NCBI RefSeq assembly: GCF_009730915.1 | Contig: NC_052489.1 | Coordinates: 29,939,916-30,003,915 of the forward strand | Direction: 5' to 3' | Source of the DNA: Dioscorea cayenensis subsp. rotundata | Lineage: Eukaryota > Streptophyta > Magnoliopsida > Dioscoreales > Dioscoreaceae | DNA length: 64,000 nucleotides | Program-made: the position numbers and the translations under genes | The notes under the pieces: generated by a model | What the model was told of the DNA's origin: nothing | Seen by the model: only the letters and a program-made list of their open reading frames with translations | Databases searched by the model: none | Shown here: piece after piece, positions 12,028 through 24,114 of the stretch | Layout of the letters: every line of letters begins with the position of its first letter | Numbering within the stretch: the first letter of the stretch is position 1

Positions 12028-14174
12028 ATGGATACTCTAGTTTTAGCTGTTGCATTGGCTGTCGCCTCTGTTTTCATCTTTGTTGCATGCTGTGTTGCCA
12101 CCCTCATTGTGATGTGCATGAAGAGGAGCAAGTATTTCAGAACCGAACCCGAGGATTGCAATGTCACGCTCTTTGGTCTGGAGATCAAGCCTGCCAGAGA
12201 CCTGTCTTTCCTATAGACATCCGGATGTGCGGGCTTAGAGGTCATTGGAAAAGGAGGCTGTGGTCAAGTGTTCAAAGCTCACCTCAAGTTCAGTGGAGGC
12301 CGGAAGCTCACCGTTGCTGTCAAGGAGATAATTTTACCGTCATCCATGCTGATCGAGGAGCTATGCCTAGGCATGGAGCTAAGCCAAGAAAGAAGCAGTC
12401 ATGTGGATGACAACAGAATGCGCCAAGTTCGTGCAGAGATCCGAACCGTGGGACGCATCGGCCATCGGAATCTACTTCGGCTACTTGCCCATGTCTCCAG
12501 TGGAGATCACCATTTCCTTGTATCGGAATTCAAGCCTAAAGGATCACTGTATGATGTGCTCAAGAAAGGCCAACTTGACTGGCCTGCAAGGTACAAAATT
12601 GCTCATGGCATTGCCTCTGGTCTTGAATACTTGCACTTCATACATAAACCATGTATAATTCATAGAGACATGAAACCGGAGAACATACTTCTCGATGATG
12701 ATTTGAACCCTCGAATCGCCGATTTTGGGTTGGCAAAGGTGGAGGATGGCAGTTTTGTGAGGACTAGATTGGCTGGGACGTTGGGTTATATTGCTCCGGA
12801 GTACTACAATGGCATGGCATGCACCCATAAATGTGATGTTTTTAGTTTGGGTGTGATCTTGGCAGTGCTGGTGACTGGGAAGTTTCGAGTGATGGTAGGT
12901 GTCACGGCCTTCCCGATCGCCCCAACGATCACCGTGCGGCGCTCGTCACACCACCAAGGCGCCGAGCCAGCCTACGGCCAAGGATGAGCTACAATGAACA
13001 AGATACAAACAACCAGGCATACAAACAAGGAGATTAGAGAGAAAAACATAAACTCTCTATATTGAAACCAAGATTACACCATGAACATGGATAGCAAAGC
13101 CAAGAACTCCACCCCACCAAGGATGAAGAGGAACCAGCCCACAACCAAGAGGAAAACTCACCAAGAGTTCTTCTTTCTCTCCTCTTCCCCTTTCTAAGGG
13201 AATGAGAGCCATATTTATAGAGAAAACCAATGAGAGGATGAGATCAACCGGATCTCAATAAGAGGCTAAGAATAAGTCACCTGTCACATCAAGACAAGCA
13301 CAGTGCTACAGTGCTAAGAAACACAACATTGTTCACTGTACACACCCGGATCGCTCTACAGTGTCAACCAATGGCACTGATAATCCAGCCAGCCCTCTCC
13401 CGGTCATCCCTTGGCGGTGCGCCCATCCAGCCTCGGTAGCGCGCACGGCGGCCCGGTATTCTACCGCGCATTCCTCTCGGTAAAGGCCCTCGGTAACGCG
13501 CCCATGCGCCCACATGCTATCCTGCCCACGGCTGGGCTAAGAGCTCCGCTCCGCCCACCCGATCAGCTGACCGACCGTACAAGTCCCTTGATCGACCGTA
13601 CCGTCTGTGCTTACGCTGATCCGGCTAATTGACCCATACTTAGCCAATTCTCGGCCTCCAGACCGTGATCACACGATCACCCACCCATTGATCGAGATTC
13701 CTCGGCCACGCGCATCACGCTATGCGCGCTGCCTAGCGAGCCCTCGGCAATGCGCGACACCATGCCCCCGCACCCGCTCACTCGGCACCCCCGGCTAGAA
13801 TTCTCGGTCATGCGCAGACTCAACCCGCGCATCGGATGATCGGACGGACAACGCCTATTTGGACTTGGAATTTGGCCAACCTTGGCTTCATTGGCCATCT
13901 CCCTCGGCCAGGGACCACCCTATGCCGAGCGTGTAAGGTAGAACCCTTACAGTAGGCTCTTAGAGGAGATGGGCATGGTGAAGTGGATGAGGAGGGTGAT
14001 GAGCTCCGGCGAGGCCAAAGAGACCGTCATCGATGAGAAGATGGCGGGGAATGGGTATGAAGAACAAATGCTGCTGGTTTTGAAGATTGCATGTTTTTTT
14101 GTACGAATGATAATCCTAGAGATAGGCCGCGCAGCAAAGATGTTAGATGCATGATTTCCCAGATTAAGCATTAG
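12028..14174 (+). pseudogene. SOBIR1-like kinase copy 1, disrupted
   Basis: A transmembrane kinase related to the intact copy at 15259-16479. It opens with a hydrophobic segment at residues 4-30 directly after the Met, followed by the conserved juxtamembrane NVTLFGLEI and PARDLSFL. A stop and a frame change follow at about 12214-12240. The kinase domain then reads on from VIGKGGCGQVFKA through VAVKE, HRDMKPEN and DFGLAK to GYIAPEYY. A solo LTR (12900-13951) splits it after LAVLVTGKF. The remaining C-lobe (MGMVKWMRRVMSS, EEQMLLVLKIACF) follows the LTR, with one more frame change in a T7 run near 14095, and ends at IKH plus stop at 14174, exactly like the sister gene. It has no LRR ectodomain. 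It is not a working gene. Confidence 0.88.
12900..13951 (-). mobile_element. Solo LTR of an LTR retrotransposon
   Basis: A 1052-bp fossil LTR beginning TGTCACGGCC and ending CCCTTACA, so it has the TG...CA termini. It is flanked by a perfect 5-bp target-site duplication, GTAGG, at 12895-12899 and 13952-13956. No internal retroviral-type region is present, so this is a solo LTR left by recombination. A TATA-like CTATAAATATGG on the minus strand near 13210-13225 suggests that the element points left. It lies inside the kinase domain of the SOBIR1-like copy 1. The superfamily (Gypsy or Copia) cannot be decided from an LTR alone. Age cannot be estimated without the partner LTR, although the intact duplication suggests it is not very old. 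Confidence 0.9.
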
Positions 14175-15083
14175 AAGAGTTTCTTTTTCTTTTTCCTTCT
14201 TGAATAATTCAACAGATATCTCTGTTATTCTGCCTAGCTAGAAATTCAGGTATAGAATTTGGCAGTCAAAAATGGATGATAAATTGATGCATATTGGTAT
14301 CTCCTCGGCTTGACTTTCATGTACTTGCAAAAGTGTTTAATTATTAGACCAAATGGTTTTTTATTTAGCTAATCCATTCAGTAAGAGATTTGATTTGTGG
14401 AATTTTTATTGTTTGGTGTAAATTGTCATTGCTCCTGTATGCACACCCTTTGTTGTATATGCATTTGTGCTAGTTGTTGAAAAAAAAATGAATAATTAAT
14501 TATTATTGGTTTTTCATAAAAATTATATTTGTTTATATATTCTTATAAAATATTTTTTTAATCATTGAAAATCAATTTATAATAATTTTATAAAAAAATA
14601 TGGATTGATTTTTTTCCGTTTTCTTCCATTTCCAAAAATGAATATAAGTAAATAAAAATAATTTGTAGTAGTATAAAAAAATTTCCCACTCGTATATGAA
14701 TATTCAAGCAAAATAAACTCATTTTTAAAAAATTTAATATTCAATTTCTCACATATAATTAGCCGGCATTTTTTTTAAAAAAAATTTCACCCATGATTTT
14801 GTAATACATCACAAGTTTTAAATTTCTAATAAATTTAAAATGTTTCCATATATAAGGCCAAAAAAAATACACAATAATATATCTTTCTTGATTTTTTTAA
14901 TTATTTTTCTGCATTTTCTTTTTTTTGTATTTCTTAAAAAAAACTAGTTAAAAAATTAAATGGGCCGTTCGTGTGGTGGGCTTTATGCCGGCAATGTTGC
15001 GTAGCGACCGGGAGTGAACTTGGAGATCGTACGTAGTTTGCTTAGCTCTTTCTTTTATGGATTCATTGCACCACATATCAATA

Positions 15084-15114
<31 letters not shown>

Positions 15115-15258
15115 AAAAAATTAGCCAACCTGGATGCATGTTGCATGGTGTTGCATTGCCGTTACAATGACTGAAATGGTCCAAGTCAATGAACTTTGGC
15201 ATGGTTTCTTATCTTTGCATTTTCATTATAAGACCAGGAAAAAACTCACACACATTCC
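14175..15258. other. AT-rich spacer between tandem kinase copies
   Basis: About 1.1 kb of AT-rich DNA containing an (AAAT)n tract near 15084-15115 and many A/T runs. I looked for an LRR-encoding ectodomain upstream of the intact kinase and found none. The promoter of the 15259 gene should lie in the last few hundred bases. Confidence 0.6.
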
Positions 15259-16479
15259 ATGACTCCCATCACCATGACTCTTCCTAACAAGAAACTCAAT
15301 GAGTTCATCTCATCTTCAGATCAGAAACCACTTCATTGGTCAAGAAAGAATTCAATCATCTCCAAGGATCAAACAGACACCACTCCATCAAACACAAAGT
15401 TTCATGTCGATCCTCTTGGTATCTGCATCGGTCTTGCCATCGGTGCTGTGCTTATGCTTGCAGGATTCATCATCTTCAAGTTTTGCTTCAAAAGCCGAAA
15501 AAACAACATTCAAGTTAGTCCGAATACTAATAATGTCACACTCTTCAGCATAGACATCCAGCATGCTGAAGACCTCTCTTTCTTGATCAATGCCAAGGAT
15601 GAAGACCTGCAATTGGAGATCATCGGAAAAGGAGGTTGCGGAGAAGTTTACAAGACTGAGCTCCCGCGCCGTGGAGGCGGGAAGCTCTCTGTTGCAATCA
15701 AGAAGATAGCTCTATCATCAACTGTGGATGTCTCTCGCCTCTGCCGAGGAACAAGCAATGCACTCGGTCACAGGACACGGCAAGTTCGTGCAGAGATCTT
15801 GACAGTAGGACGAGTAGGACATCCAAACCTCCTCCGGCTGCTGGCTCATGTCTCCAATCAAGAAAAACATTTCCTCATCTCAGAATTCATGCAGAACGGA
15901 TCATTACAAGATGCACTGAGGCAGAGACAACTCAAATGGCCAGTACGGTACAAGATCGCACTCGGCATTGCTACCGGTTTAGAGTATCTTCATTTCCTGC
16001 ACAAACCATGCATAATTCACAGGGACCTGAAGCCGGGGAACATACTGCTGGACCGGGATATGAATCCTCGTATTGCAGACTTTGGGCTGGCGAAGGCGGC
16101 ACCGGGCGGTAGTGTTGGGATGACCAGAGTGGTAGGAACACTAGGGTACATTGCACCGGAGTACTATAACAGGATGCCATGCACAGACCGGTGCGATGTT
16201 TATAGTTTTGGAGTGATCTTGGCGGTGTTGGTGTCAGGGAGGTTTCCTAGTGATAGCCGTTTGGCGGAGATGGGCATGGTGAAGTGGCTGAGGAAGGTGA
16301 TGAGCTCCAGTGACGGCGATGGGGCCAACGAAGGTATTGATGAGATCTTGCTGGGAACTGGGTATGAAAAACAGATGCTGCTGGCCCTGAAGATTGCATA
16401 CTTTTGTACTAGAGATAATCCTGAGGACAGACCCTGCAGCAGAGATGTTAGACGCATGCTAGAGCAGATTAAGCATTAG
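15259..16479 (+). CDS. SOBIR1-like transmembrane kinase lacking LRRs
   Basis: An intact, intronless 406-aa receptor-like kinase. It has a short N-terminal region (1-50) with no clear signal peptide or leucine-rich repeats, one transmembrane helix at about 53-76, and a kinase domain at about 120-403. The helix holds a GxxxGxxxG zipper (G54, G58, G62), the motif known in SOBIR1 for pairing with receptor-like proteins. Kinase motifs are complete: GKGGCGEV glycine loop, K148 in VAIKK, E179 in the C helix, HRDLKPGN, DFGLAK and GYIAPEYY. The C-lobe (GMVKWLRKVMSS, KQMLLALKIAYFC, DVRRMLEQIKH) is that of SOBIR1, the adaptor kinase of plant immune receptor-like proteins at the plasma membrane. Canonical SOBIR1 carries a short LRR ectodomain; here it is absent. 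The protein is therefore likely a kinase-competent but ectodomain-less relative; its role is inferred only. The neighbouring dead copy 1 is its tandem duplicate. Confidence 0.9.
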   Translation: MTPITMTLPNKKLNEFISSSDQKPLHWSRKNSIISKDQTDTTPSNTKFHVDPLGICIGLAIGAVLMLAGFIIFKFCFKSRKNNIQVSPNTNNVTLFSIDIQHAEDLSFLINAKDEDLQLEIIGKGGCGEVYKTELPRRGGGKLSVAIKKIALSSTVDVSRLCRGTSNALGHRTRQVRAEILTVGRVGHPNLLRLLAHVSNQEKHFLISEFMQNGSLQDALRQRQLKWPVRYKIALGIATGLEYLHFLHKPCIIHRDLKPGNILLDRDMNPRIADFGLAKAAPGGSVGMTRVVGTLGYIAPEYYNRMPCTDRCDVYSFGVILAVLVSGRFPSDSRLAEMGMVKWLRKVMSSSDGDGANEGIDEILLGTGYEKQMLLALKIAYFCTRDNPEDRPCSRDVRRMLEQIKH

Positions 16480-16695
16480 ACAAGCCGGCTTGTTGCTTAT
16501 TAAATAATAATGTAAGTAATACTTCTGCAATGAATTTGTGACAATGCCGATGAGGATAATGTTAAATCAGATGATATTACAAACTTGAGACAAACAAATA
16601 CAAACTATTGCATTTATCAAATGAGCAAACCTATTGAGCAACCACAAAAAAAAAAACTCTACAATTATACTGCAATGTGTTTGGAGAAGACTGAT

Positions 16696-19600
16696 TTACG
16701 AACTTTTTAACACCGTCAACGCTTCCTTTGTTGTAGCAGAGATAACAGCGTCAGAAGCGTTTGGTAAGTAATAATATTTTCCTGCCAAGAATTAGCATAA
16801 AATTCTTAGTATGGAAAGGATGGTTTGGTATCTACTCTGGTGGGCATACCTTGGGCAACCCTTGCAATTTCTTTAGCAAAGCCTGTTGACACAAACTTGT
16901 TTTCAGTGTCGATGACTAGAAGCGACATCCCCTGCCTTGTATATCTTTCCCAGCCACATCCAGAATCTCATCCTTCATAAACAAAGAAATGGGCAGAACA
17001 GAAAGAATTTAAATGGCATAATGGCTTTATATAAAAATTAAAGAATAAAATTCTGGCAACCTCAAGAAAACAAACAATGAAAAGAGATGTTGACCGGTAT
17101 GTACTAAAGCAGATGTGTAACAGACTGCATAGAAGTAGGAATCCAAACCTAATATTCATCTGATTATTACAATGAAATGCTTGACAACTAAAGGGCAATT
17201 TCCAGTTGTTTTGGGAAAAGATAGCCTTCATTGATCAACAAAAATAGAAAATCAAGGGCATGAAAAAAGGTTATGATTGATGTCATGCATGCACTTGTAA
17301 CAACATAAAGATGAAACTAACCTTTAATTCTTTTGAAGAGGGCCTAGGCGAAATCAGTTGAAGCAGCGCTTTCAGGATCAGTAGATCTCTTCAATGATAT
17401 GTTAGCCCTTCCATCCGTAATGGCCACAATCATAATTCGGCCAACATCACCACTCTTCTCAGCATTAAGTCCAACTCTGACAGCCTACAAGGTAAATTTG
17501 GAATTAACATAAAAAGATTATCTTAAGAAAGAGAGAATACAAGAAAAAGTTTTGCTTGTTCAAGTACCGTGCTAAGACCATGAGCCAAGGGAGAACCACC
17601 CCCACATGGAAGCTTCTCAAGACGCTTCCTGGCCATCGCTATTGACCTCGATGGAGGCAGGAGAACTTCTGCGAAATCTCCACGGAAAGGAATGATTGAT
17701 ACCTGATATAAAAGGGGGGAAAAAAGACTTTGCTCTTTACACCCATTATCTCTGATGAAATGCAATTATTTATGCATGATGAACCACAATGCTGTAAGTT
17801 CAAATTTTCACCAGAAATTAGTTTACATTCAGGTGAATGTGCATGTGAATGTGCATGTGAATGCATAACATATATATGAAGTTTTAGCATCGTATTGTGT
17901 TTGATTTTTAGGGATACCTGATCTCTACTTGTATAACTTTCAGCTAGTAATTGCAGTGCAGCACCTTTTGCATTCTGCATCCGGTTTAGTGCCATACTTC
18001 CACTTGCATCAACTACAAAGATAACCTGTCACAGATTACCAGCCTGTGTAAATGTTGCATAAAAAATACAGAGGCACTCAATAGAGGCAATGTCTGTGTT
18101 ACTTAGTTTGTAGGTTAGTCATTGGCAATGAATGAATAAGGAAAACCGTAGGTTAGTCATCAGCAAATAAGTATTTAGATTGATCTAGCTACAATACAAG
18201 GTTCACGAAAAACAACCGCGCATAAGATGTGCATTTTTTATTAGCAGTGTAGTACTGAAAAATTTAATGGCTCATCATAAGAACAGGTTCAGATAAGTAT
18301 CAACTTACAAGGGCACCTGCTTTTCTGGCCATTCTTTTTGCTCTCATGTCACTTTTTTCAACATAAACTTTTTTTGCCTTATGAATGTCTTTCTGCCTGC
18401 GCAGCTTTTGATATGGTGCAGCTGCTCTCAATGTTGCATCAACAGCCAGTCTCTTAACAGGGCCCTGCACAAATGAGACACACTTAGCACCCAGTGAATG
18501 ACACAAACACACACACACCCGTACACAATGGGAGAATCTAGTTTGAACTTTGAACAGTTCAGAGATATAAGTTCACTCACTTGAAGCTTACGTAAGAAGT
18601 TTTTAAAGCTACAACCTGAACCATTAATGCAGCTCTTCTAGCAACTGTCCGTTAAAAGGTTTTAGACAATTACCTTTGGAAGCATAGGTTTAACATATCG
18701 ACCTCGATCCTCTGAGGAAATAATATTCTTGGCTCGTCCAGCTTTTCCCCGACGTCTTTGAGCTTGCTGTGCAAAGACAAGGAGCTTCTCATCCACTAGG
18801 CCACCTTCAGCATCAAAAATAAATTCCGTAGGAATTTCCTGCTCTTGCTGCTCATTCTCCTCATCATTGTCCTTCTCATCCTGTCACATATGGAGTAGCT
18901 TCAACATACAAATTTATCTTTGCCAAATGCATTGTTCAAAAGACCAGATTATTTGATAGCACTAGCAAACAACAGTTTAAAATAATTAACGAAATGGAGA
19001 GAAATTTCTGAATGTTTGCAACCACCTCTTCGTTTTCCTCATTCTGATCCTCTGCAGAGTCATCCTGGCTCTGTGGAGGGGGAGGTGGGGGTGGAGGTGG
19101 CTGATTTTGCTGTTCTTTCGGGTTCTCTGCGACCATTGAGCGAGGTAAAATGACTAACTCTACCTGCATGGCACAAAATCTCAGGAAGCAAGTCATAATT
19201 TTGCCAACAAATATTGGGTTTTTTTAATTTATTTCTCAATGAGAGAAGAGCCCAGAGTTTTGATATTTGTGTCAGCTCTTCTAGAATCCAACTGTTTTCA
19301 TTGCCACTTAAATGAGTTCCATCCAGCAAGATCATGCAATTGAAAGAGCAAGAATGTTTAAGGCCATAGTATAATACCATCCTTTTTCATTTTCTGAAAC
19401 TAAAAACTATGATGAGGAGAAACTTCTGACAACTATGTGTTCACAATTTAGTAACATTTGGTGTAATGATGCTTTACCGCTTTTTTAAGGTCTTCCACAT
19501 TGACCTTCTCACGTCCTTCTAGAGCAGCTAGACATTTGGCCACTCGAGCAGCATATAGCTCAGCTCTATGTCCCTGTAGGAGAAAGTCATAAAAGTTTTA

Positions 19601-22258
19601 TAAAGGATAAATGGCACTTATATTCAAAGAAATGCCTAGTAGGCATTATTTTTAAATAAATAAGCATTCACATAAAATGTGACACTTCATTTTATACTAC
19701 CACAAGACAAATGACATTTATAAACATAACTATTGTGCATTTATATGTTTTAAACAGGACGAAAAGAATTTTGTCCATTTTGTTTTTCCTTAAGTCACGC
19801 AATCCTTGCATCCCTTCCCTAACACAACATGCAGCATGAGCATTATACAACCACATACAGTCACTTGTGAGCACTCACTTGACAACCAGGATATCAAAAT
19901 ATATATATATATATATATTTATCTAAGGAAAAGATGTATTACATAAAAGTAGAACTTTAAATTATAAAGTATAATATGAACCTGACAACCACCTCGCAAA
20001 GATTCCATAACCAAGTACTTCAGTTGATCTCTGCTGATGCTGACATCCTTTAAATATTCTCTAGCCAAAATTATCTGTATACCACAACTTGTAAAAATAA
20101 ATCACGGGATATAACATGTAAAGATTATAATCTAAGAATAGTACAGCATGATAATCTTGTCTGAAGAAAAATGTTAGGAACTTTAGACAAAACAAAACAA
20201 AAACAAAAACAAAAAAAACAACAACAACAACAGGAGTGACGTAGCACCTGAGTTTTTGCAAACTCGGTTTCTTCCTCTACCATCTTAAATACATCCTTGC
20301 TAGATTCCTGAAACTGTGTTGCAATACCAACAGCGGCAACCCGATCATCAAAACTCATGGGGAGATCTGCGCTGCAGAAGATTGGCTCTTAGAAGTAAGA
20401 CTAGTAAGTCATATTGTCCTTGTAAAAGAATCTAGGGTTGAAATAACCAAGTCACCGGGAATCTGTTATGATGATAAACCTTGACTACAAATGGAAATTG
20501 TTCAATGTGTTTGTAAGAAAAATACTACTTGATTTTCAAGCCAAAAAAAAAAAAAATAATTGCTTATGGAAAAGCTTAGTAAAGTACCTTAAGTTAATTG
20601 CAATCCGATCAAGCAAATGTTCACGAACCGAACCCTCCTCTGGGTTGTAAGTAGCTATTAAGAGTGGCTTGCATGGATGACGGAAACTTATTCCTTCCCT
20701 TTCCACAATGTTGACCCCATCTGTCAGGACATTTAGAAGCAGATTGCTGATACTCTCATCCAAAAGATTTATCTCATCAACATACAAGACACCCCTATGA
20801 GCTTCAGCAAGCAGCCCAGGTTGAAATATAGTTGTCCCTGACTTTATAGATTCCTCAACATCAACTGATCCAATAAGTCTATCTTCTGTGACACCAAGTG
20901 GAATCTGTAACAGGCACATAATACAAAATATTATCATGCAGAGCATCACAGTCAAAGTAGAAGTAGCAACGAACAATACCTGAACAAAAGGAGAGTGCAC
21001 AATTTCTGTCTTGACATTACCATCAGCATCATACTCCACTTTATTAGCTAATCCATCTTCCCACCTGTGGATAGCAAAAATCTAACTGATGGCTACAAGA
21101 ATTGCTCACGAGAGATGTATAACCATGATACAATCAAAGCTTTATTGCGATTTTGCCTTCACTGGAACCAATCATGAATGAAAACATAACTTTTACTTCA
21201 TTATTGTACTTGACTAACACTTGAGAAGACAATAATTATTGTCAATCAGAAATGGATTAAATTAATTTATTTTCTTACTGCAACTCGATTTAACATGCAT
21301 AAAACAAATCATAACTCTTGGTTTTAGAAGCATATTATGTGAAAGGATGCACATTTAGTCCTGGCAGCCTGTTGTGCCCTATGGTGGTTTAAATAACACA
21401 CTGAATAATGTTGAACCTCAACATACAATTACCCAACCTTTATAATCCTAAGGTATGGTATGGCCCAACATTTCTGGATAGACCCTAAACTCTCAACCCT
21501 CAAAGAGAAAGCCATCAGCTCAAGGCATTCCATCAAAAGTAAAAAGTTCCATTCAGGAAATCCATTGAAACAATGTTTCAGCCTCTGAGGGAAGCTACAC
21601 CACATTTAATTCACAGTTCTAATGCTGGGCTCCTCTTCAAACCCGATATATTGTGCATCATATACCACAATCACATTTTAAACATTTTAAAAATAAAAAA
21701 TTGAATTTTCCAATTAAGCAAGCAGACCAATCACATTTGAGATTACGAAAAAAAAAAAAACTTACTCTTCCGGGCACTTTGGATCTGCATTCGCTATGGA
21801 ACCCTTAACAACCTCAATAGGAGGAAGCATAGCATGTATCCCCCGCGCCATCACTGTCTTGGCTGTCCCGCGCTTCCCCGAGATGGCAATCCCTCCAATC
21901 TCACGGTCGATGGCTCCGAGCAGCAAAGCGGTCTTGATCGCGTCCTGCACAACAACCAACATCCAAAGGAGAACTCCACCATACACCAAATTCAAGAACT
22001 CTGAGAACTTCAAGTAGATGTTATCACCTGCCCTACAACTGCGGCCAAGGGAAAGAACTGCCTTCCATACGAGGCACCATCTAGGTTATCCTTGGAAGCG
22101 GAAACGGCGCCATTGGTAGTCTCGATGGTTGTTGCTGCCGCAACTGCCAGGCGAAGAGGAAGGTGACGAGGGGCGGCGAGAGTTCGGAGGACCTTGGAGG
22201 GAGAGAGGAGGGGATTGGTCTTGAAGGAAGGGAGAAGCGGGAGAAGGGATGCCGCCAT
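16696..22258 (-). CDS. CHLD: Magnesium-chelatase subunit ChlD, plastid
   Basis: The D subunit of the Mg-chelatase (with ChlI and ChlH) that inserts Mg into protoporphyrin IX in the chloroplast. Fifteen exons: 16696-16781, 16850-16972, 17322-17484, 17568-17702, 17918-18025, 18309-18464, 18674-18880, 19026-19163, 19478-19573, 19982-20074, 20248-20371, 20588-20904, 20980-21064, 21766-21944 and 22028-22258; 2241 nt. A transit peptide (about 1-45) precedes the AAA+ domain with SGKRGTAKT and [12 protein letters not shown] nine-proline run near residues 397-405 and an acidic linker follow, then the integrin-I domain with the MIDAS motif DASGSM (about 548). Three single-base excesses break the frame near the C terminus, at about 17351-17353, 16946-16948 and 16929-16932. 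All lie in homopolymers and together restore the frame, so the last exon reads [12 protein letters not shown] normally. Because CHLD is needed for greening, these are most likely consensus errors. Confidence 0.92.
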
Positions 22259-22539
22259 TGGAGTGAGCTCCGCGGAGCTGTGGACGATGGCGTTATCATC
22301 TCCTTATCTATGACCGTTGCCCTTTTATTCTCAATTATTATAAATTAATTATCTTTATTTTTAAAAAAAACTCTTTAATTATGATTATCAAATGTTCTAA
22401 TATAATAAATTTATTTTTGAAATTTAAACAGAAATGATTTAAAAATACTGCTATGAGATACTATAATTTTTGGCCCTTGCCGCCTTGGTAAAAAAAATAG
22501 AAAAAAAATTTTGGATAAAAATTAAAATTAGGGAAAATT
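22259..22539. other. CHLD upstream region
   Basis: Short leader and promoter side of CHLD, becoming AT-rich before the start of the inserted transposon. No specific control element can be assigned. Confidence 0.4.
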
Positions 22540-23267
22540 ATTGTTCACCCCTCATAATTTTCAAAACTTCCCAAAACCCCTCCCTACTTTTTACACACCC
22601 TGACAGATTCTTCCGTAATTGGGCTTTAACTTCCCTTTACCCCCACTGCTCACTCAAATGGGCCCATGTCATGAAATTCCATTTTGCCTTGAAAATGGTG
22701 AAAGTGAAAAGCGCCAAATAACATCACTGTTCAACCTCGCGGCTTTTCACTTGGCTTCGATAGACAATGCCAAGGAGTCGCATTACATCTTGTTGTTTCC
22801 CTCATTATCATACCCGAAATATATAAATCGCTTTCTCAAACTGAAAATGAAATCGATTTTACCTGACGGCGTCAAGGACTTCATCTTCAAACGAGCAGAA
22901 TGATTTTATCGTTTGAGTACAAGATAAGCTTTCATCACTGCCTTCTCGCTTATGGTCAAAAGTTGTATTACGTACCAGAATAACTATTGTTTAAATAATG
23001 TTTAACTATTTGCTATTATCCGCTTTAAATATATTACTAATACGTTTAATAATTAGTCATATCCGCTTAATACTTGCCATCTCTCGCTTAACATTATCTT
23101 TACATGTATAACTATTAATATTAACGAGTAAATTATCAAAGTCTCGCAGTAAAACGGAGATCTTTTTCTGCTTTGATCCGAATTGCTGGCAAAGCGGCAC
23201 CCGGCAGTGTCAGGTTATGGTATCCCGCAGATAAGAATTAATGCCGCCATTAATTCTTACGCACTTG

Positions 23268-23282
23268 AATATAAATATCCTA
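23268..23282 (+). promoter_or_regulatory. Possible TATA box inside the MULE
   Basis: GAATATAAATATCC is followed by a pyrimidine- and CG-rich stretch like a transcription start area. A second candidate, AATATATATACGC, lies at about 24727-24740. Both are upstream of the transposase on the same strand. This is pattern recognition only. Confidence 0.25.
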
Positions 23283-24114
23283 ACACCCGCTCGCTCTCAT
23301 CGACCAACTGTCGACTACGTCGCTTAACTTTTTTCTGGATGCATGAAGAGTCACCGCTTGTGGAATTCACACCATAACAACCGTGAAGAACCCTCCCCAC
23401 GGACAACCACCCCTCGTCAGTCCTCATCATCCTCCTCCCTCGTCCCTCGGCCCCTCCTCCTCGCCCTCCTTCTTCCCACTGGACAACCACTTATCTCGAA
23501 AAGGGACGTTTCGCGAACCTTCTTCCCTTATCTTGAGAATCATTTAGCCGCAATCACGCGAACAGTTAAACTATCTTTTTCCTCGCCTCAGTCAAAATGC
23601 TCTCATAATCGCCTTAAATGCGGAGGATTCTTCATGCATGGACGACGGGCAAAGCAATTGCTCGAGCATTTCAACTTTGTAAGAAAAGAAAGTTTCTCAC
23701 GTATTTCGTGATCAGTGGAGGATTCTCTAGAGGAGGAGATCGTGAAACATCCTTTAAGACGGGGTCGATATTTATCACTGAGACTTTTCATACCGCTTAA
23801 GAACATTACGTCGTGTACAACTATTACGCTCCGTGTTTAACTATCGTGATCTTCGCTAAGTCCCGACCATAACACATCGATTAATAGTCGCTTTTCATGA
23901 ATGTGTTTGTTTAACCTTTTTAATGTCAGACGTCCGCAGGTGTTCAAGTTGATGCGCATGTTATGCAAAATCACTGCGAGCATTCGAACGTCACGCATAC
24001 TTGTTTCTATAGCACGAGGTCGAGTCGCTGAGTGTATCAAAGTCCCGAGAGGACGTTGTAAATGTTGTAAATGTTGTAAATCTTTTATAACAAAACGAAA
24101 CAAGCTTATTTGAA

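Noticed and set aside
12028-12987. Treating the 239-codon kinase frame at 12268-12987 as a separate short kinase gene
   Set aside because: Its C-terminal end is LTR sequence and its N-terminal part lacks the membrane segment present just upstream in another frame; it is a fragment of the disrupted copy.
13333-13898. Short Arg/Pro-rich open frames within the solo LTR
   Set aside because: They lie in CpG-rich LTR sequence on both strands and do not match retroelement or host proteins.
19060-19380. 106-codon minus frame extending the proline-rich CHLD exon
   Set aside because: Only the part at 19026-19163 in the other frame is CHLD exon; the rest is intron sequence read through.
23183-24113. 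Several 60-122 codon frames in the left part of the MULE, including a Pro/Ser-rich one at 23343-23711
   Set aside because: They overlap on both strands, are low in complexity and match no family; GC-rich element DNA gives chance open frames.
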